A stretch of DNA of 64,000 bases, from positions 2,793,067-2,857,066 of the forward strand of contig NW_020170383.1 of NCBI RefSeq assembly GCF_000524195.1, given 5' to 3'. Origin of the DNA: Echinococcus granulosus. Taxonomy: Eukaryota > Platyhelminthes > Cestoda > Cyclophyllidea > Taeniidae. Shown here piece after piece: positions 40,691-52,925 of the stretch (its first letter is position 1; the number at the start of each line of letters is the position of its first letter). Both the position numbers and the translations under genes were made by a program. Below the pieces are notes generated by a model, which saw only the letters and a program-made list of their open reading frames with translations, did no database searches and had not been told where the DNA came from.

Positions 40691-43600
40691 CTACCAAAGA
40701 TATTTGCGCCACTTTAGACGCAAGTCCTGCTTTCTCGCTTCATCCTTTGGGTCCGCTAGACCAAGGCAGCGCAATTTGTGCAGGTAGGTGGCGAATACCT
40801 TGATACCATTGATATAGTTGCGCACTGACATCCACTCAGGTCCATCGTGAATAAAATCCTGGTTTTCACTGATTGGAATCAAAACTACGTCACGATTCGT
40901 GGCCTCCTAATAAACAGAAAGTTGACTAAAAGGTTATGCAAATTTGGGCAAGAACAGGTTTCAGTAACTCATGCATTGAGAACCGATTAATACAACCTTT
41001 ATCAGAACTCCCATCATCAAAATACCACTCATTCATAGAGGCATTTTGCATTCTGGAGGATCAACAGTGCTGCTATTGACGATAAATGAAAACCAAATTT
41101 CATGAAAAATTCACTTATTTCAAAACCTAAAAAGCAGCTCTTACCAAGTTAATTTAAAGTCTAGCAGCTACTTCAGTTAAAGTGGATGAATAGCTGGTGC
41201 AACGCCAACTGGATGTATTAGTCTTAGTTTGTGGTGTTGGCCCTTACATACCATGTAAACGTTTTATTGATGTGGGAATCCTCGCAGATTAGGAAGGGGA
41301 TTTTTAGCGATTTGCGAATTTTATGGGATACTCACCTACTGTGAGCATTGTACGTATCGTTTATGCTATTTATAAAAGCGATCACACTTTGAAAATGGTA
41401 CTATCTGCAAACCGAATATGAACATCGGTCCTGCCAAAATTTGACAAATTTTCCAAACACCATTCAAGATACTTTGAAACATACTTGGCCAGATTTGAGT
41501 AACTCTGACATTTTTCGACATTATCAGTCTACGTCGCATTCTTGTTACAAATAACGTTATGCAATGCATAATTATGCACTACTGCGATGAAAAAATAGGA
41601 TTGGTGTATGTTTATGCAGACTCGCTTCATTGGCATAAAGCCCTACTAATATCATCGGCGCCGCCACCAGATTTCCATCCCTTCTCCAGGCTTCCACAAT
41701 AGTGGCAGTGACAACAACTAAATCCTAGTAAAACCACAATACTGATTTGGTTAGTTAGACAGTACTCTGGTTCTTTATTTGAAGGAATGAGTCTGCTGTG
41801 GGTGGTCAAATGTAACTTTGGAACAATTTTGAGAATCGCGACAGAAATACCCCAATCCGTATGATGGGGTAGATTAACTGGGACCAGAGTTGAACGATTC
41901 AAAACTGCGAATCAAAAAATGAGTTCAATACATATATGCATACACATCCACACATTCATTCATTTGTATGGTTATAAGCAAAAAGATTAGAGGACCCGAT
42001 TGATACAATGTTGCATATAATAGGGTCGCATGAAGATAACAAGTTTGAAAGAATGGATACAAACAGAAAGTAGACCAAAGGGGTCATATCATACTATGCC
42101 ACTTATTCGTTAGTTTTGAACCTCGTTTTGTCTACAGCCTACGCAGTGGGCCACTACACTCTTATAGTTGGATGGCTTCTCATGATAACGAATGTGTTTT
42201 ATGAGGTCTTAATTTCATTCTTACATCCAATTTTAATCCGCCAAATACTGTTATTATTACCGACACTGAATAATGACGATGGGTCCTTTGTTCCCCAGGT
42301 GACGTGCAGCTCTGCTCATGCCATCTGTGCTACCGAATTCTCGGCCATTTCATATGCTTATTATAAGCTTATTTATATACTCGTGCCTCCCATAGCGTCT
42401 TAACAGGCAGCTCGAACGTTACAAAGACACCCTACTGGGAACCTTGGAAGGCACTTTCGACTCGCTGAACGTACTTTGCTTAGAAGTGCCATCAAAAGTG
42501 AAATGGGGTGCCGAAACCTAATTGATTTTATAAATAAATATATCACTCCCATTAATTCAGGTTATCCCATTTCTCTAGTTTGTTTAAAGTTCATTGGAAA
42601 ATTTTGACGAAAAATAAGCAAAACGGCGGAGGTTACAATTTACATAGGCTCATGAAATGGACGAAATGAAATACTATTAAATTTTTAGGCGAATTTGGCT
42701 CGGCATTTCCTGGTCCGTAGCATGAAATCAAATTAGCAGGAGACCCAATATTTCATTTACGATTCGCTTATTAGGTTTCAAAAGAGGTCAATAAGCTTAG
42801 AGAACGGATGAAACCACCTTAGAAGATTTGCATGTCGCAAGGAACTGTGAATAACTATAGTAAGCATTTGGGAGGATTAGGGTAAAAAGAAATGAAATAA
42901 TGAGAGCACTTAAATCTTAAGCTACTAGTTCAACAAAACTATACCCCGCACAATGAGTGCATCCTAGGGCTGACAAATAGGATCGTGATGGAATGGATTG
43001 GCTTTTTGGTAGTGCCTTCAGTCTCTATGGATTTCTACCACCATATTAGTAGTATACCTTCCTATTCAATTCATTTCTGTCAGCAGCAAATCACCTCTTC
43101 TGAATTAAATAACCAAATTCTTCCAGACCAGATCTGCTCATCCAATAACTTCCCTTAGGAGGACGGGAACACTAAATTTTAAATGGCGTAGGCCCCTAAG
43201 GGTGAGCAGATGCGGAAAACGGACTCACCTCGAGAGCCCCGGCCATAAAAATGGTGGCACCATCGCGAATGAGATCGGGTTCCTTCTTCCAGACGTGCCT
43301 CAATGCCTCGTATGCGGCGCGATAGTTTGAACACGATTGGTCGGCGAGGAAGGGCCGGCCGTCACTGAAGGCCTTGATTCTCAGTTTATTGCCGCTGCAT
43401 CGACGTAAGTGCACCTCCTCCAGGTAACACTTCACTCTATTTGCTAAGAATCGTGGGTTTTGGTCTGGCACCAGGCGAAGTGAAAATTTTCCCATTACCT
43501 GTAAATAAATGGCACAAGAAAAGAGCGGGATTGATTTCAAATGCATGTGACTAAGTGGATTGCCAAACTGTTAGTTAGTAGCTATGTTGCTCATCTCTCA

Positions 43601-46600
43601 GCTCTTCTTCCACCTATATGTCCCATGAACTCTTTATGGATAACTCGGCCGCTAATTTCTGGGGAGCTTTAGAAAACACTCTAAAGGAATAATAATTCCC
43701 TACTGCGCTGACTATACAGTGGGCCCCAGTATCATAGATGAAAGACATCTATTGCAAATGGACAAAATCTCTGAAGACTTACAAAAAAAGCCATGGAAGC
43801 CTTGCCTACTTTTGACAACGATTCTAATTCTAAGTCTAAAATATTGGTCATCAACGGAACCTTGAATGAATGAAAATAATCCTTGACAAACTGCTAAAAC
43901 TGCTGTTATGGTAGCAGTTTCTAGTTATGATACATGTGTTATTTGTTAAAAAACTCTTCGAGGAATTGTGATTGTCATCGATCTGCGTCTAACACTATTT
44001 CCAACATAATGCATGAGAAATCAAAGCCTGTGATGTGCACTGTCATGAATAAAACAAAGGGCGTTTCCTGTTTGCTTGGGGTCTTGTTTTGCTCATGATT
44101 TCATTTGATCTAATGTTGTGATATTGTAGAAGTCGAAAATTATTTACGACGGCAGCCTACGATGAAGCACTTCGGCTGCCATGGTAGTGACGTGGAAGTG
44201 CGCTCATGGTCCACATGCCACTAATATCCCAGTTTTCATTACCGGCATAAATAAGGGTTATTTTTTAAGACCGTCAAGTATTAAAACGTCTTTGGGACTA
44301 ACTGGGACTCAATAATACAGATCCAAAATCCTCAAAACGAACCTTTTATGTAATCTCTCCCGTACTTTATAAAATCTACCATCACTTCCAAAAAGCGTGA
44401 CATGGGCTTAACGTATGGTCAAAAGTAAATCATTGATGATGTTTCAAGGCGGAATAATGTGTAATAGTATTTTGCTGAACAAGCAATCTGTACTTTATCT
44501 ATCAACCGAGGTTGTGCTTCCGTTCCCAAGTAGTCAGACTATGGAGTGAAGCTATGTTTGTAGGGGGAATTAAGCTGCCTTAAGTGGTTACCAAATTCAT
44601 TGTCATGTTTGATACGTGTAATAAAATCTTGTTTAAAATCACCCAGAAGCAGTCTCTAACGTGTTAAAACATTAAAAACGCAGATAAAAGTGCAATTGAC
44701 ATTTTGTTCCTTTTGGGTAGAGAAGAGGTGGAGCAGTTTTTTTAGTTAAAATAACGAGTACCGTAAATTGACATTCCATTACTCTAATGAATGTGATGCT
44801 TCAATTATTTGTTTAAATCTTCAATTTGGTTTCACAGGAACTTAGGATTCCGCTTTTGTGCTTTCTCTGGAGGCATGGCCTCCGGACCATGTCAGTAACC
44901 TCCCTACCTTCTGTACATCAGCAATGCGCATTCCGCCCTGGTATTAGATATTCTTTCTTCTTTAGGAATGACTCGAGGCGGTACATAAAGATGTCAAATT
45001 TTAATATTAGGAAAGCGTATTTTGCATCGTATTTGACCCATACTACAGACTAATTTCTTTTAATGACCAGATTCAGTTAATTTCTTTCACCTTAGTCTGA
45101 TGCCAATTAAATCTATTGTAACGCCAGGTTTGCAGCTCATCCAAACTTCAGTGTACCTTAGAAATTGCGTTGTTTTGTTATTTCTAACAAAAGTAGTTAA
45201 ATACTTCACGGAAATTCCTTGACGTACAAGAGCGATAGAAGAGCAGACTGCTTGTATTTACTCAGCTTGTCCATAAAGTAGACAGGAACATACCAAAACG
45301 AGGACCTCGGTTTATCCACTGAATATCAAAACTATGCTGACAGGAACATAGTCTTAACCAAACATCAACTTTCCTAATGGCGAACTCACTTCTTTGGGTA
45401 TGAGTGTAGGGGCACCCATTGAATCGAATGACTTTTCGATTCCATGAATTTCAATTGACGGCAACAGCCATCTTCTTCGTAAAATCTCCACTTTATCCCT
45501 GCTGTAGAGTGCCCAAGTTTGTATTTGATTGGTGTAGGTATCCGGGTCGAAGTCGAGTTTTGCAAAACGCCTTTGAAATGGAGGGACGTTTCACAATAGC
45601 AAAAACTAAAATCAACAGACATCGAGGAGGGAATAAGAGACTTACTCGAGTTCTTCTTTCTCTGGTCGCCTCACGTAATCGTAGACGCCTGGAATGAGAA
45701 CTTTTCCATTTTCACTGATGAGAGAGCTCATCAGAGCTTGCAGGTCGATTAATGGCTCCTGAATTGCGCCACCGTGGCAACCGGAGTGGAGATTACGTTT
45801 TGAGCCTTCGACGTAGACGTAGAAATAAATGACACCGCAAAGACCGTAGGTTAAGCAGGGTGTGTCTATGTTCAGCCAGTGGCTGTCTGAAATCGCTACA
45901 CAGTCGATATCCTAAAGTTGGAGGAAAACGTCAACGGCCACATTAAGGTAGACTAAAATGAAGTGATTTGATCGAAGTGCTTAGTAAGGGAGGAAACAAG
46001 TAATAGACATTAAATTTGCAGTATAGGAATGCTGTTGTAAGGCAAATTAGACACTGATTATATAGGATCGAATTGAAATACGAAACTATAGTTGCATCAA
46101 TCCCTTAAAGACTTGGTGACATGTTCAAATTAGCCTCATTTTCTCCTCTTTTAAAAGATGTTTTTCCCTGGACTTGGATACACGGTTTCATGAAAGTTGG
46201 ATTGGGTTTTAAATACCTAAGATAACACTTTTTATAATTTTTCCATATAATTCTTTCACGGTGCACGTATGATTTGAATCCACATGTCTTTGACAAATAA
46301 ATAAATGTGGTGATCGGTCAAACAGAATCGAAAAATCTCAAGCGAGAGGCAAGTTATGTACTAAACATTGTTAACACCTGGAAATATATATAGACATATC
46401 ATCTAATAACTTCCCACATCGAGTATTTCTGACTTGGGCTAGTTTCTCATGCATTGCAGTTTCTCAAAACGTTATCAAATGGTGCATTAAATAATGGAAC
46501 ATGACTGTTTTGATGTCATTCGAAAACGTACTCTATATGATGTTGATCTATTGTCAGTCTGTGTCAAAATTACATATGGAAGAAGGGTGCTAGCAAGGCG

Positions 46601-49600
46601 ATTGCTTTGTTTTAATCGCAAACCTAATACTGGGCTTCTTTACTTAATTCCAGAAACATATAATACAAAATTAGTTAAGTTAAGAATGAATAAATAGATA
46701 AAACTATTAAAATGAATTAAAAAGCATAAATATAAAGGCACTAGTACAAATACAACAAAATGCCCGGCTTTATTCGCGAGCAAGGCGGAAGCGTTGATTC
46801 ACCGACACCTATATTGTGTAACTTTTACAAATTGAGCGTTCCGTTGAAAGGGTACCTGTGCACAGCTTTCAGAGATTCTAGGCTCCATAACATTTTTCAT
46901 TTTGTTGCTTTACCATCACCAAAAAAATCAAAAATACGGCATTTTACCCCACACACGATACCCCACTTCTAAAAATTAACTATTAACACATTCCAAACGT
47001 TGTATCATCATGCCCCATTCCAATCGTTTTAGGTTTGGATTTGAAAATAAATTTACTTAAGAATCTAATCTCAGGACAAGTTAATGTCGGTGATACAGCA
47101 AAATTTAAACACGTTGTAGTCGCCCACACACTGCAGCATGGAATTGGTATTCACCTTCAGAAAATCCTTTTTCATCTCCTGTAGTAACTCGGGAAGACCC
47201 TCCGAGCCTGTTTCTTCCCCACCTTCAATTAGAAATCGCACATTCACCGGAACCTCCATGTTGCATTGCTAAAGGTACCAAAAGTCGACCGCATAACAAC
47301 TACTTATAGGATTTGTAAAAGCGTTTACGGGAACTACACCTATGCAGCTTCAACAGGTTGCATACGTTTATGAAATGCAGCCAACGAATTAGTTTGTAAT
47401 GACCTAGCCAGTGAAGGATGACCAAGTAGTGTTTGTGAATCTAATCAAATAAACAGAATTCCATTTTTGTACTAAGTACACATAGATATTCGCCAAATTT
47501 TCCTACCTAAAAATACCTACTTCTTATTCTAAGCATATTGTATGCTTCCACGCAGATTATGATATAAAGCTATTTTATAAATACTTTAAGTTGTATTTTG
47601 CCAATCTCAGGGTGGTGTGGAATTTAATCGCTGTTAAGACACCTTTGCTTCTGTAAAATATGCATCGAAGCCAAACATCCAAATCGGCGATTCTGCGAGT
47701 CAAACCTGGTAATCTTAATGGAATCAAAGATTACCATGCTATAAAAACATCATTTAGATAACTCCCAAAACAAAGTCGAAATGGTAGGAAAAATTGGCCA
47801 TCCCAGAAACAGAATCACGGGTAGTCCAATGACCTTGATGAAACAGTTTTCGTAAAAGTAAATATCAAATGCTTATAATTCAAATAAAAAGATACCCATT
47901 CAAAAGGTTACGCCAATGATAAGTTCTGAAGAATTACAAATCTAAACATAATTTTGTTGTTCCATGACTATGAAAGTAACCTAATTGACAGGTCAACGCA
48001 TTTTGAATTACAAGCCAGTAGTTAATTACTAGAAGTGACATTTTGAACACTTTCGAAATGTCGAAAATAGGAAATTTACTGTTCTAATTTGGATGTAGAG
48101 GTGTGATTTACAAGCATCAAGCTTTACGAGTCGGATAATCTCTTTAGGATATTGTACTGAAAAATCTAGTGTGATAATGTACAGCTACCATATAAAGCAA
48201 TGCAATGAAGAAGTAGTCCATCCGATCGGCCAAAGCCTTCCGCATGTCACATCTGTATAATTAGCACTTGAATGAGAATGTAACATGAATAGAGACTTAA
48301 TTTTGACACAAACGTATAATCCAGAGTGCGAGAAGTTTGTTGCCTCAAGGATCGAGTTTATTTTAAACGAAAAATTAGATTTGTTGGTCTCTTTTTACAA
48401 AGGCTATTAGTAGTAGTTTAAAACTGAAGATTAGTGCTATCAACTACATACTGAAGTCTGTATAAAACAGCGTTCAGTTTGCGTTTTAAATTGTCATTTG
48501 AAGGAGGAATATTTGTAGGTACTCATTGTCCTCTTTTAAGCCACAACCTTAGCAATAAAGCGGCATTTTTAAATCCTCCCAGACAAAGCACAAAAGGTTA
48601 CGGTTCAGGGATTCCGATTCTGAGCAAATAACTTCGAGTAATTGAAGATGCGGCTTGCCATATAGGCCTCAATGGCATTGATCCAGCCCAGCAAGGGTCC
48701 CTTGTCGTCAGCCACGCCCCGTCCATACATGCGCCCTTCAACAATGGTGAGCTTGAAGGGGTTCGTGACCCAGGCTTCCTGCGGTGTCACGGCCTTTACG
48801 TCGACGTGGCCATAGATAAGAAGGGTGCGTTTGGTGAGGTCGTGACCCAGACTGGCGCACAGCACGAAGGGTAGCGGCACCCGTTCCGTCGGGTGCAGCG
48901 GCAACGACTCTCCCTCATAGATGTCCTCGTCGCCCACATTACGGTAGCAGATCTCAAAACCCATGCTACAGTCAAAGAATCCTTTTTTCCATTTAGTATT
49001 TAAATGATTTATTCTATCTCAAATTATGGAGTGTAATCCTAGGGTATCTCTGATAGGTGGTAGTGGACTTCGAAATTAATGCTATAGCAAAGTAAACCGC
49101 TCTATAGCCCGCGTTGCATCGAACGAGCAAACTTCCACCTATGGAATTAAGGCCAAGAGTAGTCTGACTAAGCTCAAGTCAATTCCAAAATTCATACGGT
49201 AGTAAGGGGAGTCTTTTCTGCTTCTACTTCTAACCAAATGGACACATTTCAGAATGGCGATTGAGCGGGATCTGTGAAGATCTTCAACAAGCGTTGTAAT
49301 ATTTTAAAAGCTAATTTTTAAATCGGCACCTTACCGGACCAATATACTCCCATGCATTTGTTAAACAAAATGTTGAGCTTTTCAAACGATTTCTAGCAGA
49401 GTTCCAAACCCATATCTTTACAAAAGAGGGCCATTTTAGATTCCATTTTCATTAGACCGATATATATATAGGCAAGTTCATAGAATAGGGTCTTTGAAGA
49501 TTTTGAATTAGCTTAAACGTATCTTTCATTTAACCAGTATCACGCATTTGCTGTTATTTTCAAATAAGCAGCTTGAGCGCCGCTAATAAATGTTATTCGA

Positions 49601-51109
49601 CATCGAAATCGATGCTGTAGCGAAAGAAAACTTCTTTTTGATTCTGCACTTTATCAGGCCGATGTATTTCTTATATTAATGTAATTCAACAGGTACAAAG
49701 TATTTAGAACATGTGCCGATAGGTTTTGAAATCCTCGTAATTGTAAGAGCGCCTCTGGCACCAGATTAGTATTATCTTTTCATAATTGCGTAATGTAATC
49801 GTTGGGCTATTCCACACAAGCGCTGACGGTTTTCCAACCCTCCAAGACAGTGAAATATAATCTTCTGCATCCCAAATTTCATCGAGTTATATTATCTTGT
49901 ATTCATGGAATGGGGAGTTCAAACAGATAGCAAACTCTGTGCTACGGCGAAGTAGGTTGATGCGTCTTCCATGATCTATATTTGTCCCAAAGCTTATATA
50001 GGCTGTGAATACCATGCATTGGTACAATCACATAATCTTCATTGATGCAGTGTTTAGAATGTCAAACCTACAGCGGGAAACACAATGCTGCATTATGCTA
50101 CGGTAGGACTGGTTTGAAGGAAGCATTTTGATTGATGGCAAAATATTTTTGTATTTTGTGTCCAACACCTGTAAATGTTGCCCAATTGAAGCCCAGTTAG
50201 TCAATATAGTATGCATCGTATGTTGGTGTTTTCCATAGAAGGTGATCTCAAACGCTGAAAATATCCTGGTCGGCATTATTTTTCCAACCCAATTATTTTC
50301 AAGTTACAAATTTGCTTATAATGTCAAAGTGTCATTGGCGATGACAGAGGTTTTATGGGATGTTAGGGGCAAAATCTCTGCTAAATGCTGTTTGTGAAAA
50401 ACATCCACGACAGCAATGATGTAGTTTGGCAACAAAAATAACAGACGTATTGGGTTTCCATTACAGTCTCTATACTTCGATTAAAAAGCGACTAGGCTAA
50501 AGACTTTTAAATAAGAGAATTCATCTCCTCAGTTTACTTCTTTTTAACTTTACCAAGTACGACTGTGTGGATAAAGAGCTTAAGTTACTTCCATCCTTAG
50601 AAGTACAGTCAAGCAGTATTGTTTAGAATGTGCATCTTAATTAGTTTCAATATTGAATTTTATTTGCAGGGTAACAATCACAAATAAATATTTAATCATA
50701 AGTTTGATGATTCCATTAAAATATGGCAAAATATTTTCGTAGTTTTCGTCTTCCGGTAGACAAGTCAAGTGCTTTAATTTCCTCGGAAAGATTGCGTTAA
50801 TTTGTCGAATATTTAATAAAATAATTGCATTAAATAATTGAATCTAGGACGTCATTACTGTTTGGCTGCAGCGACACTAAGACACAATTTAAGCGTTCAA
50901 CTTCGTTTCAAATAAGTATGGTCATAAAAATATAAATAATCCTACTTCTTTAGCCGTATTCCACACCAACGCAGAGCCTTCAGAACGTCCAGTCGGTGAT
51001 TAATATCATCCGAAATGCTCGAAATGGCAACCAACTCTTCCAGCCGTGTTATGTACGTGTCCGTTCGCCTATCGATGAGCTGGAGCAAAACGTCCAGATA
51101 TCCGTCCAT
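40691..51109 (-). CDS. CNDP2: Cytosolic non-specific dipeptidase (M20 family, CNDP2 type)
   Basis: Metal-dependent hydrolysis of dipeptides in the cytosol. Exons: 51109-50946, 48965-48659, 47268-47155, 45911-45646, 45570-45390, 43498-43229, 40906-40691. Phases agree and give 505 aa (human CNDP2 is 475). All five metal ligands of the family are present: His in YGHVDV, the bridging Asp in GVADDKGP, Glu in GEETGSEG next to the catalytic Glu, Asp in AISDSHWL, and the last His in ENQDFIHDGPEW. The dimerisation or lid part includes NLHSGCHGGAI and KFSLRLVPDQNP. The ATG at 51109 begins MDGYLDVLLQLIDRR, equivalent to the family's N-terminal helix. The second intron has a GC donor (ATG|GCAAGC). The C-terminus runs about 20 charged residues past the human end. 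Introns are large (up to 2.3 kb) and hold repeats and a possible nested gene. Confidence 0.93.
42299..42521 (+). CDS. Possible 3' end of a small nested gene, unrecognised
   Basis: This lies on the opposite strand inside the last dipeptidase intron. An acceptor at 42298 opens a short exon 42299-42326 (GDVQLCSCH). A donor GTGCTA and an acceptor at 42406 lead in phase to 42407-42521, which encodes QLERYKDTLLGTLEGTFDSL, then NVLCLEVPSKVKWGAET and a stop. The helical, charged composition looks coding, but the upstream exons are not resolved and I recognise no family. It may be chance. Confidence 0.25.
44841..44951 (+). repeat. Dispersed repeat, copy 3 of 3
   Basis: Contains ACTTAGGATTCCGCTTTTGT and GGACCATGTCAGTAACC, then ends in CCGCCCTGGTATTA, the same order as the other two copies. 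It lies in a dipeptidase intron. A weaker resemblance at about 44170-44260 may be a fourth, more decayed copy. Confidence 0.6.
49040..50130. repeat. Degenerate internal repeats in the first dipeptidase intron
   Basis: Two blocks recur loosely. One is GAAATTAATGCTATAGCAAA at about 49076, seen again as GAAATCGATGCTGTAGCGAA near 49606 and more weakly near 49930. The other is an AT-rich block of the type CATTAGACCGATATATATA near 49455, echoed near 49345, 49655 and 49975. Spacing is irregular (200-500 bp), so this is a decayed array or a patch of one element family rather than a true satellite. Confidence 0.3.
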
Positions 51110-51269
51110 TTTCGGCTCTGTTCGGTTCCACTCTGACGTGGTATAAAATAAACACCCGTTTATAATAGAAACTGCAGCATACTCAAGAATGTGCTCAAGA
51201 ACTAACTTCTACTCCACTTATAAACTGTAGCTAGAGGTAATAAAGTTAGCGTATGCAGATTATTCAATG

Positions 51270-51710
51270 AACCTGGGCGATCACGTGCAACGTGGCGCGG
51301 TCGGATCCTCTCTGGCTTGCTTATTGATTATCCTTTTGAAAGTTGGATACCGCCTTGTCGCCCATATTCCGCAATCAATTTGGACATTGCACTCGTCCGG
51401 TTCACATAGTGGGCTCGCCCCAACAGGCTGTTCGCGCTAGTCCCGATCGGCACCTTCCAATGTTTTCCTACCGCGGATTTTTAGTGCTGTGAGCGATTCC
51501 TTGCATGGGTGAGTGCCCAAGCCGCTTTTCATCTGCATATTTGGGCAAATCACAGCTGCGACGCCGCCAGAGCCTTTCACACCAACTTCACAGTGATCTG
51601 GGAACGGCAGAGCCTAGTTCATCGCGCCACTAACACCCCACAACAAGCTCGTGCGATGGAAGGCCCTCCCAACTCAAAACTAACGTTTTATGTCGACCAG
51701 TGAAGCAAAT
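51270..51710. repeat. GC-rich island between dipeptidase and PPIL1, probable mobile-element remnant
   Basis: About 440 bp upstream of the dipeptidase ATG, strongly GC-enriched against its flanks. It contains a 64-codon open frame on the plus strand (about 51509-51703) that matches nothing I recognise. It may be a repeat fragment; a CpG-rich regulatory element for the dipeptidase is the alternative. Confidence 0.3.
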
Positions 51711-52007
51711 ATCCAACGCCGGTTCAAAACAGTAATTTGCAACAGCTTCAGCGAAGCTACATAGAACATCTACGACTTTATGGATAATGTGGAACTGAAT
51801 AGGTCGGAAGTAGAGCTTGAAGTCACTTAAACATCCAAGTCAATTCAAAATGGTGATGCGATTCTCCTCAATACGTACCTGAATGTTTTATGCCAAATGC
51901 CAATAATGGTGTTGCCGAGTTGAAGACGAAAGCGGGTGTGTATCGCCTCAAATATAAATGCGGGAATGTTTTGGAAACAATCTTATATACATTATAAAAT
52001 AGAAACA

Positions 52008-52571
52008 TTATGCAACAGGGGTGAGATAGGCGCGGTTGATCACGATTGGCTCGACAGGCCTGTCATTTGGATCGGTCTCGATCATCCCTAACCTCTTGAC
52101 AACCTGCATTCCCGACTTCACCCGACCAAATATTGTGTGCTTGCCATCAAGCCATTGCGTTGGAGCTAGCGTAATAAAGAATTGACTTCCATTCGTATTG
52201 GGACCAGAGTTGGCCATTGAAATTATCCCAGCGCCTAGGAAAAGTTAGGCAATAGCAACGAAGCCCACCTGTGTGTTTCAACTCTGGACTGATCTCATCT
52301 TCAAAGTAGCGTCCGTATATGGAAGCACCACCACGTCCAGTGCCTGTTGGATCACCCCCCTGGATCATGAAATCTCGAATAACTCGATGAAAAGGAACCC
52401 CGTTGTAGTATTCACGTTTGGCCAATTCGGCAAAGTTTCTACACGTCCGTGGCGCATGCTTCCAATAAAGCTCAATTACTATAGACCCCTGACTATAATT
52501 TAAAAAACCCTAAATCGGACGAAATACCTGGTCTCCAGCGTGACGCAACTTGGTTGGTCAGACGAGATCAT
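52008..52571 (-). CDS. PPIL1: Peptidyl-prolyl cis-trans isomerase, PPIL1 type (spliceosomal cyclophilin)
   Basis: A single-domain cyclophilin that binds SKIP and sits in the activated spliceosome. Exons: 52571-52528, 52492-52269, 52234-52008, separated by introns of only 35 and 34 nt. Phases agree and give 164 aa (human PPIL1 is 166). The N-terminus [20 protein letters not shown] matches [20 protein letters not shown]. Catalytic and substrate residues are present: [32 protein letters not shown] and the tryptophan in [15 protein letters not shown]. The splice frame fixes the ATG at 52571. It shares a short upstream region with CD2BP2. Confidence 0.95.
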
Positions 52572-52925
52572 GCCTGCACAAACCACTTAGGCTGGTATGA
52601 AGGAAATGACCGCAAACGTTAAGCGAAGTTAAAGTAAATTAATAAAGCCACATAAATCTGAACAAAGGTTCGCTCCAATTTAATTTTTTTTGTGTGACGC
52701 AAATTTAAAAAAATTTTCTTACGAATTGTAAGACCGGGGGTTTCACTGTGTGTTTCTTTGGATTCTTTTTGGTTTATTTGCTGGCATGATGCTTGCAAAT
52801 CTAGCATTCGAATTTCAAGCTTTATGCAACTCTAATAGCTTCATTGCTGCGTTTGGGCTACTTTATAAATGCAGAATTTAAATAGCCAAACATATACCAT
52901 ATGATTAAACTGGCCTACGACCCCA
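52572..52925. promoter_or_regulatory. Putative bidirectional promoter of PPIL1 and CD2BP2
   Basis: Only 354 bp separate the two start codons, which point away from each other. No TATA box or specific factor site is claimed. The call rests on the head-to-head layout alone. Confidence 0.5.
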
